DNA of 64,000 nucleotides from the NCBI RefSeq assembly GCF_012271765.1, contig NZ_VRKO01000002.1:55293-119292 (forward strand), read 5' to 3'. This stretch comes from Erwinia rhapontici. GTDB taxonomy: Bacteria > Pseudomonadota > Gammaproteobacteria > Enterobacterales > Enterobacteriaceae. Made by a program: the position numbers and the translations under genes. The notes beneath the pieces are model-generated. The model saw nothing but the letters and a program-made list of their open reading frames with translations. It did no database searches and was not told where the DNA came from. Below are positions 58,351-64,000 of the stretch, one piece after another. The stretch's first letter is position 1; every line of letters begins with the position of its first letter.

Positions 58351-59319
58351 ATGAGTACGCAAACAATTCCTTCACGCCGCCTGATCAGTAAGGCATGGCT
58401 GCTTGAGCAGAAATCGCTGATTGCGCTGGTGGTGCTGATTGCCATCGTTTCCAGTCTGAGCCCGAATTTCTTCACCGTGGCTAACCTGTTTAACATTCTG
58501 CAACAGACGTCGGTCAACGCCATTATGGCGGTGGGTATGACGCTGGTGATCCTCACCTCCGGTATCGATCTCTCCGTGGGGTCATTGCTGGCGCTGACCG
58601 GGGCAGTCGCTGCCTCGATTGTCGGGCTGGAAGTGAATGCTCTGGTGGCGGTGGCGGCATCGCTGGCACTGGGTGCCTTTATTGGTGCGATTACCGGCTC
58701 GATTGTCGCGAAAGGTAAAGTGCAGGCGTTTATTGCCACACTGGTCATGATGCTGCTGCTGCGTGGTGTGACGATGGTGTACACCAACGGCAGCCCGGTG
58801 AATACCGGCTTTAACGACAATGCAGACCTGTTTGGCTGGTTTGGTATCGGTCGTCCTATGGGTATCCCGACACCGGTCTGGTTAATGGGTGTGGTGTTCC
58901 TCGCCGCCTGGTACATGCTGCATCACACGCGCCTTGGCCGTTACATTTATGCGCTGGGCGGTAACGAAGCGGCAACGCGTCTGTCCGGCATCAGTGTTAA
59001 CCGCGTCAAAATTATCGTTTATGCACTGTGCGGCATGTTGGCTGCACTGGCGGGCACCATTGAAGTGGCACGCCTCTCTTCGGCGCAGCCGACGGCCGGT
59101 ACGGGCTATGAGCTGGATGCGATTGCAGCTGTGGTGCTGGGTGGAACCAGCCTCGCAGGCGGTAAAGGCCGGATTATGGGCACGCTGATAGGTGCGCTGA
59201 TCTTAGGCTTCCTGAATAACGGGCTGAACTTGCTCGGTGTTTCTTCTTACTACCAAATGATCGTCAAAGCTGTGGTGATTTTGCTGGCGGTGCTGGTAGA
59301 CAACAAAAGCAGTAAATAA
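58351..59319 (+). CDS. rbsC: Ribose ABC transporter permease
   Basis: A 322-residue inner-membrane permease with eight to ten hydrophobic segments. Family features include GMTLVILTSGIDLSVGSLLAL and the ATPase-contact loop GNEAATRLSGISVNRVK; the end VVLGGTSLAGGKGRIMGTL is typical. It forms the ribose channel with RbsA and RbsB. Two bases separate it from rbsA. Confidence 0.98.
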   Translation: MSTQTIPSRRLISKAWLLEQKSLIALVVLIAIVSSLSPNFFTVANLFNILQQTSVNAIMAVGMTLVILTSGIDLSVGSLLALTGAVAASIVGLEVNALVAVAASLALGAFIGAITGSIVAKGKVQAFIATLVMMLLLRGVTMVYTNGSPVNTGFNDNADLFGWFGIGRPMGIPTPVWLMGVVFLAAWYMLHHTRLGRYIYALGGNEAATRLSGISVNRVKIIVYALCGMLAALAGTIEVARLSSAQPTAGTGYELDAIAAVVLGGTSLAGGKGRIMGTLIGALILGFLNNGLNLLGVSSYYQMIVKAVVILLAVLVDNKSSK

Positions 59320-59346
59320 CACTCTTTACCTTTACAGGATATGAAA

Positions 59347-60228
59347 ATGAAGATGAATAAACTGACTGCACTGGCTGTACTGTTAGGCGCCACGCTGAGC
59401 GCTAACGCGCTGGCAAAGGACACCATTGCGCTGGTGGTTTCTACCCTGAATAACCCGTTCTTCGTATCGCTGAAAGATGGCGCGCAGAAAGAAGCGGATA
59501 AACTGGGTTATAACCTGGTGGTGCTGGATTCTCAGAACAACCCGGCGAAAGAACTGGCTAACGTGCAGGATCTGACCGTTCGTGGCACCAAGCTGGTGCT
59601 GATTAACCCGACCGATTCTGATGCGGTGGGTAACGCCGTGAAAATGGCAAACCAGGCGAACATTCCGGTGATCACCCTGGACCGTGTAGCCTCTCAGGGT
59701 ACCGTGGTCAGCCACGTGGCGTCTGATAACCGTTTCGGCGGCAAAATGGCCGGTAACTTCATCGCCAAAAAAGTCGGCGACAATGCAAAAATCATTGAGC
59801 TGCAGGGCATTGCCGGAACGTCTGCTGCGCGTGAGCGTGGTGAAGGCTTCAAGCAGGCTGCCGATGCACACAAATTCAATATTCTCGCCAGCCAGCCAGC
59901 TGACTTCGACCGTACCAAAGGCCTGAACGTGATGCAGAACCTGCTGACCGCTCACCCGGACGTGCAGGCGGTGTTTGCTCAGAACGACGAAATGGCACTG
60001 GGTGCCCTGCGTGCATTGCAAACGGCAGGCAAATCTGATGTCGTAGTGGTGGGCTTCGACGGCACCCCAGATGGTATCAAAGCGGTTGAAGGTGGCAAAC
60101 TGGCTGCGACCGTGGCTCAGTTACCGGAGCAAATCGGCGTTATCGGCGTTCAGACGGCTGATAAAGTGCTGAAAGGCCAGAAAGTACAGGCTATCAATCC
60201 GGTTGACCTGAAGCTGGTTACCCAATAA
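59347..60228 (+). CDS. rbsB: Ribose ABC transporter substrate-binding protein
   Basis: A 293-residue periplasmic ribose receptor. The signal peptide is cleaved after NALA, and the mature part starts [16 protein letters not shown]. Binding-site segments include [35 protein letters not shown] and [14 protein letters not shown]. It also signals to the Trg chemoreceptor in E. coli. ATG at 59347 gives seven bases to AGGA; an ATG at 59341 is too close. A stable hairpin follows the gene. Confidence 0.97.
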   Translation: MKMNKLTALAVLLGATLSANALAKDTIALVVSTLNNPFFVSLKDGAQKEADKLGYNLVVLDSQNNPAKELANVQDLTVRGTKLVLINPTDSDAVGNAVKMANQANIPVITLDRVASQGTVVSHVASDNRFGGKMAGNFIAKKVGDNAKIIELQGIAGTSAARERGEGFKQAADAHKFNILASQPADFDRTKGLNVMQNLLTAHPDVQAVFAQNDEMALGALRALQTAGKSDVVVVGFDGTPDGIKAVEGGKLAATVAQLPEQIGVIGVQTADKVLKGQKVQAINPVDLKLVTQ

Positions 60229-60248
60229 ATCAAAGAAAAGCATGGCAC

Positions 60249-60270
60249 GCGCCACCTTCGGGTGGCGCAC
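60249..60270 (+). terminator. UUCG hairpin between rbsB and rbsK
   Basis: GCGCGCCACC-TTCG-GGTGGCGCAC: a near-perfect stem closed by a C(UUCG)G tetraloop, 20 bases past the rbsB stop. No T run follows. It probably protects the abundant rbsB message and damps rbsK expression. Confidence 0.65.
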
Positions 60271-60289
60271 TTATCTGGACAATCCCCTT

Positions 60290-61219
60290 ATGATGAAAAC
60301 TGGCAAACTGGCTGTCCTCGGCAGCATTAATGCAGATCACATTCTGAATCTGGCGCAATTCCCGCGTCCGGGTGAAACGGTGATCGGGAAGCAGTATCAG
60401 GTCGCATTCGGTGGGAAAGGTGCAAACCAGGCCGTTGCCGCCGGGCGCAGTGGCGCAGACATTGCCTTTATCGCCTGCGTGGGTGAAGACGACATTGGCG
60501 AACGTATCCGCCAGCAACTGGTTGATGACCGTATTGATGTCAGCCCGGTGGAAGCCGTTGCCGGCGACTCGACGGGTGTGGCACTGATATTTGTTAACGG
60601 TGAAGGTGAGAATACGATCGGCATTCACGCCGGCGCCAACGCTGCCCTGACGCCCGAGCGCGTTGAGCAGCACCAGCAGGTGATTGCGGATGCCGCAGCA
60701 CTGTTGATGCAGCTGGAGTCACCGCTGGAAAGCGTGCTGGCGGCTGCGAAGATCGCGCATCAGCATCAGACGCAGGTGATTTTGAATCCGGCCCCGGCGA
60801 CAGAACTCTCTGACGAGCTATTGTCGCTGGTGGATATGATTACCCCGAATGAAACCGAAGCGCAGATCCTCACGGGTGTGGCGGTCAACAGCGATGAAGA
60901 CGCTGCACGAGCAGCGGCAGTGCTGCATCAAAAAGGTATCCGTACAGTATTGATTACCCTCGGCAGCCGGGGCGTGTGGTTAAGTGAGCAGGGGAATGGT
61001 CAGCGTATTCCTGGTTTCCGTGTGGAAGCGGTGGATACTATTGCCGCGGGCGACACCTTTAATGGTGCGCTGATCACGGCACTGATTGAGCAGCGTCCGA
61101 TGGCTGAAGCCGTACGCTTTGCCCATGCAGCCGCAGCGATTGCCGTGACCCGCCGTGGTGCACAACCTTCCGTTCCCTGGCGTGATGAGATTGACAGCTT
61201 CTTGCAACAGCAGGGGTAG
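60290..61219 (+). CDS. rbsK: Ribokinase
   Basis: A 309-residue PfkB-family kinase making ribose-5-phosphate. The substrate motif is [16 protein letters not shown] and the catalytic motif [12 protein letters not shown], both as in E. coli. The ATG at 60290 (or 60293) fits the E. coli start; longer frames run into the intergenic hairpin. rbsR follows with a two-base gap. Confidence 0.97.
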   Translation: MMKTGKLAVLGSINADHILNLAQFPRPGETVIGKQYQVAFGGKGANQAVAAGRSGADIAFIACVGEDDIGERIRQQLVDDRIDVSPVEAVAGDSTGVALIFVNGEGENTIGIHAGANAALTPERVEQHQQVIADAAALLMQLESPLESVLAAAKIAHQHQTQVILNPAPATELSDELLSLVDMITPNETEAQILTGVAVNSDEDAARAAAVLHQKGIRTVLITLGSRGVWLSEQGNGQRIPGFRVEAVDTIAAGDTFNGALITALIEQRPMAEAVRFAHAAAAIAVTRRGAQPSVPWRDEIDSFLQQQG

Positions 61220-61221
61220 AT

Positions 61222-62232
61222 GTGGCGACCATGAAAGATGTCGCCCGCCTGGCGGGCGTCTCAACCTCCACCGTGTCTCACGTTATCAATAACAACCGCT
61301 TCGTGAGCGAAGCGGTTCGTGAAAAAGTGACCTCGGCGGTAAGCCAGCTGAATTACGCACCCTCTGCGCTGGCGCGTAGTCTGAAGCTCAATCAGACCCG
61401 TACTATTGGCATGTTACTGACGGCCAGCAGTAACCCGTTCTATTCCGAGGTGGTACGGGGTGTTGAGCGTAGCTGCTATGAGCGTGGTTATAGCCTGGTA
61501 TTGTGCAATACCGAAGGCGATGAAGACCGTATGAATCGAAGCCTTGAAACACTGCTGCAAAAGCGTGTTGATGGCTTACTGATTATGTGTACCGAAAGTC
61601 ACCTGCCTTCCGCTGAATTACTTCATCGTTATCCCACGATCCCTTCAGTCATGATGGATTGGGCGCCGTTTGAAGGCGGCAGCGACATTATCCAGGATAA
61701 CTCCCTGCTGGGTGGGGAGATGGCGACGCGACATCTCATTTCGCGTGGTTATACACGGATTGCCTGTATTGCCGGGCCACAGGACAAAACACCTGCGCGT
61801 CTGCGTCTTGAAGGATATAAGCAGGCAATGGATAGCGCCGGGTTAGCGATACCGCCTGACTACATTGTCAGTAGCGATTTTGAATTCCAGGGCGGATTCA
61901 ATGCCATGAATACGCTTTTGGCCCTCGATCCTCCACCTCAGGCTGTCTTTACCTGTAATGATGCGATGGCTGTTGGCGTGTATCACGCGCTCTATCTGGC
62001 GGAAATGCGTATCCCGCAGGATATGGCCGTGGTGGGTTACGATGATATCGAACTGGCGCGCTATATGACGCCGCCCCTCAGCACCGTTCACCAGCCTAAA
62101 GACGAACTGGGGGAGCTGGCGATCGATGCTCTGCTACACCGCCTGACAGATCCAACGGCCAGCCCCCAGTTGCTGGTGCTGACGCCGGAACTGATGGAAC
62201 GTGCCTCCGTGGGCGATATCCGCAAGGAATAA
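61222..62232 (+). CDS. rbsR: Ribose operon repressor RbsR
   Basis: A 336-residue LacI-family repressor. The HTH is [20 protein letters not shown] with hinge [13 protein letters not shown]; the effector-binding core is periplasmic-binding-like. GTG start at 61222, as the MATMKDVA start in E. coli. It should bind the two CGAAACGTTTCG sites upstream of rbsD. It is convergent with hsrA, with only four bases between the stops. Confidence 0.97.
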   Translation: MATMKDVARLAGVSTSTVSHVINNNRFVSEAVREKVTSAVSQLNYAPSALARSLKLNQTRTIGMLLTASSNPFYSEVVRGVERSCYERGYSLVLCNTEGDEDRMNRSLETLLQKRVDGLLIMCTESHLPSAELLHRYPTIPSVMMDWAPFEGGSDIIQDNSLLGGEMATRHLISRGYTRIACIAGPQDKTPARLRLEGYKQAMDSAGLAIPPDYIVSSDFEFQGGFNAMNTLLALDPPPQAVFTCNDAMAVGVYHALYLAEMRIPQDMAVVGYDDIELARYMTPPLSTVHQPKDELGELAIDALLHRLTDPTASPQLLVLTPELMERASVGDIRKE

Positions 62233-62236
62233 GCGC

Positions 62237-63634
62237 CTAGGTTTTCTTCTTATCACGGTCGCTAATCAGGTTGCGACCGTCCCCTGGTTTCAGTAGCAGG
62301 AAGACCAGCGCTGACAGCACGGTAATGACCCCCATCGTCAGGAAGGTGGCATGGAAGTGCTGGAGTGTGGTGCCATCAAAGTTTTCATAAAAGCGTAACA
62401 CCGCTGCACTCACTGCGACACCAAACCCAATCGCTAACTGTTGTGTGACGGCCAGCATGCTGTTACCGCTGCTGGCATTGGCATCCGTCAGGTCTGCAAG
62501 GGTGATGGTGTTCATCGCGGTAAATTGTGTGGACATCGCCATACCCAGAATAAAGAGTGGGATGAGCAGCGCCAGCATGCTCCAGCCAGGAACCTGCAAA
62601 GCAAAGGTGGCGATCAGTACGCCGATAATCATGCTGATCCCGACCAGGGTTTTGCGATAACCAAACCAGCGCAGTACCTGGGTGACCGTCGACTTCGCCA
62701 GAATGGAACCGAGGGCGGTGGGCGCGACCATGCAGCCCGCCAGCAGGGCGGTGTAGCCAAATCCGACCTGTAACATTAATGGCATCAGGAAGGGAATACA
62801 GCCTGTACCCAGTCTTGAAGCGATATTGCCCACGATGCCGACGGAGAAGGTGCGCGTCTTAAACATGGGTAATGGCAGCAACGGGGCAGGGTGGCGCCGC
62901 GCATGCACTATATATAGAAGTAATAATGCGATACCCGCCAGCAACACACCCAGAGCAATCACGCTTGATACAACCTGTTCACCGAATAATTCGATGCCGC
63001 TGGAGATGCCCACCAGACCCAAACCAAACAGCAGGAAGCCGATCAGGTCAAAGCGGCGTTTCGGAGTGGTAAAGTCCGGCATATATTTGCGTGCATAGAA
63101 AATGCCGAGAATACCGATTGGGATATTAATGAGGAAAATCCAGTGCCAGGTGGCCCAGGTGACCAATACGCCCCCCAGTAAAGGGCCTAACACCGGGCCA
63201 ACCAGTCCCGGCATCGTGACAAAATTGAGTACCGGTAGCAGCTCGCTGCGCGGATAGGCCCGGAGCAGGGCAAGACGAGCCACCGGCATCATCATTGCCC
63301 CACCCACACCTTGCACCACACGGGATGTGACCAGCATCGACAACGAACCCGAAAGTGCGCAGGCCAGAGAACCCAGGGAAAACAGAAATACCGCGGCGAT
63401 AAAGACTTTACGGGTACCAAAGCGATCGGCAAGCCAGCCACTGACCGGGATCAGCATCGCGACAGTTAAGGTATAGCTGATAACGGCGGACTGCATCGCC
63501 AGCGGAGAACGCCCCAGGCTGTGGGCGATGGCCGGAAGGGCCGTGTTCAGAATGGTGGCATCCAGCGCCTGCATAAAGAAAGCCATAGCGGCAATCCATG
63601 GAAGTCCGGCCATACTGCGCGCGGATTTAATCAT
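62237..63634 (-). CDS. hsrA: DHA2-family MFS transporter HsrA
   Basis: A 465-residue major-facilitator protein of the 14-segment drug/proton antiporter type. It starts with [20 protein letters not shown], the loop motif [13 protein letters not shown], and the antiporter motif [15 protein letters not shown]. It closely follows E. coli HsrA (YieO), which lies at the same place next to rbsR. Its physiological substrate is unknown. The E. coli neighbour yieP is missing here. Confidence 0.95.
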   Translation of the reverse strand: MIKSARSMAGLPWIAAMAFFMQALDATILNTALPAIAHSLGRSPLAMQSAVISYTLTVAMLIPVSGWLADRFGTRKVFIAAVFLFSLGSLACALSGSLSMLVTSRVVQGVGGAMMMPVARLALLRAYPRSELLPVLNFVTMPGLVGPVLGPLLGGVLVTWATWHWIFLINIPIGILGIFYARKYMPDFTTPKRRFDLIGFLLFGLGLVGISSGIELFGEQVVSSVIALGVLLAGIALLLLYIVHARRHPAPLLPLPMFKTRTFSVGIVGNIASRLGTGCIPFLMPLMLQVGFGYTALLAGCMVAPTALGSILAKSTVTQVLRWFGYRKTLVGISMIIGVLIATFALQVPGWSMLALLIPLFILGMAMSTQFTAMNTITLADLTDANASSGNSMLAVTQQLAIGFGVAVSAAVLRFYENFDGTTLQHFHATFLTMGVITVLSALVFLLLKPGDGRNLISDRDKKKT

Positions 63635-63828
63635 TGGTATCCCTTTCTTTTGTGAGTGCGGCAGAAAAATCCCCTGTGAAGCAGAAAGAATAGCATCTCA
63701 TTTTTGCTTTCCTCCTCGGTCTTTCGCAGTTTTCTGTCAGTAAATGCTGATTTATTGCCCTGAAAGCGTATGCTTTTAACGCTTCTGATGAAAAATAACG
63801 CGCTCAGTCATTTTATTGCAATAAACAC

Positions 63829-63856
63829 TTGTCACTCGTCGGAAACTGCCTATAAT
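63829..63856 (+). promoter_or_regulatory. rrn operon P1 promoter
   Basis: TTGTCA (63829-63834), 16 bases, TATAAT (63851-63856), followed by GCGC...CCACTGAGACGGCACAACGGC, like the start region of E. coli rrn P1. The upstream stretch is AT-rich, as expected of an UP element with Fis sites. Confidence 0.93.
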
Positions 63857-63949
63857 GCGCAACCACTGAGACGGCACAACGGCTTACAGCCAGCGGCTCA
63901 GGAGGTTCAGGAAGCATCTGAACCGCCGGAAAAACTTCTCAAAAAGAAG

Positions 63950-63977
63950 TTGACTCCGAAGGAGGAAAGCGTAATAT
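63950..63977 (+). promoter_or_regulatory. rrn operon P2 promoter
   Basis: TTGACT (63950-63955), 16 bases, TAATAT (63972-63977), then ACGCCACCTCGC, the usual rrn P2 layout about 120 bases after P1. Confidence 0.93.
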
Positions 63978-64000
63978 ACGCCACCTCGCAACAGGAAGCT
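63978..64000 (+). other. Start of the rrn leader (16S gene beyond the window)
   Basis: The sequence after P2 resembles an rRNA leader. The 16S rRNA gene itself is not in the window; it should begin within a few hundred bases to the right. Confidence 0.8.

Noticed and set aside
59383..60021. Open frame of 212 codons antisense to rbsB
   Set aside because: Shadow of a strongly codon-biased gene; no independent support.

Overview
The window is a chromosomal segment around the replication origin of an Enterobacterales bacterium, most likely Erwiniaceae (Pantoea/Erwinia-like). The core gene order follows the Escherichia coli origin region: gyrB-recF-dnaN-dnaA, rpmH-rnpA-yidD-yidC-mnmE, phoU-pstBACS, glmS-glmU, the atp operon, rsmG-mnmG, oriC, mioC-asnC, viaA-ravA, kup, rbsDACBKR, hsrA and the promoters of an rrn operon. 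The encoded proteins resemble E. coli homologues recalled from knowledge at nearly full length. The Erwiniaceae assignment is inference. It rests on an OvoA-type ovothiol enzyme (the first characterised bacterial OvoA came from Erwinia tasmaniensis), the absence of asnA, tna and bgl, and a family of small GC-rich palindromes.

Layout, left to right. 1-2.3 kb: a truncated DHDPS-family aldolase and, upstream in the same operon, a DeoR-type DNA-binding domain fused to a ribokinase-like kinase. 2.3-8.4 kb: gyrB, recF, dnaN and dnaA on the minus strand. 8.5-13 kb: the dnaA/rpmH divergent control region, then rpmH, rnpA, yidD, yidC and mnmE on the plus strand. 13-18 kb: a variable stretch with a phosphopantetheinyl-transferase-like protein lacking key residues, the adenine permease adeP behind a PurR-type operator, yieH, a FaeA/PapI-like regulator in AT-rich DNA, and an MFS transporter. 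18-23 kb: the phosphate regulon block phoU-pstB-pstA-pstC-pstS, with two Pho boxes and an ERIC element in the pstS leader. 23-26 kb: an inserted EamA exporter, LysR regulator and secreted serine hydrolase. 26-30.6 kb: glmS, glmU and an orphan Tai4-type T6SS immunity gene. 30.6-37.6 kb: the complete ATP synthase operon. 38.4-41.9 kb: rsmG, mnmG, oriC and mioC. 42-48 kb: asnC, ovoA, viaA and ravA. 48-50 kb: kup. 50-56.2 kb: a block absent from this site in E. coli (palindromic repeat cluster, qseC-qseB, ygiW, budR, budA-budB). 56.3-62.2 kb: the ribose operon behind two RbsR operators. 62.2-63.6 kb: hsrA. 63.8-64 kb: rrn P1 and P2, with the 16S gene beyond the edge.

How it fits together: the origin-proximal genes supply replication initiation and fork functions, ribosome, tRNA-modification and membrane-insertion functions, ATP synthesis, phosphate and potassium uptake and cell-wall precursor synthesis. 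Accessory functions have been inserted between these conserved blocks: sugar uptake and phosphorylation, acetoin formation, a two-component stress system, ovothiol synthesis and toxin immunity. I saw no transposase, integrase, CRISPR array or tRNA gene. The mobile-element signal is limited to ERIC, REP-like and one unnamed palindromic repeat, each in an intergenic space.
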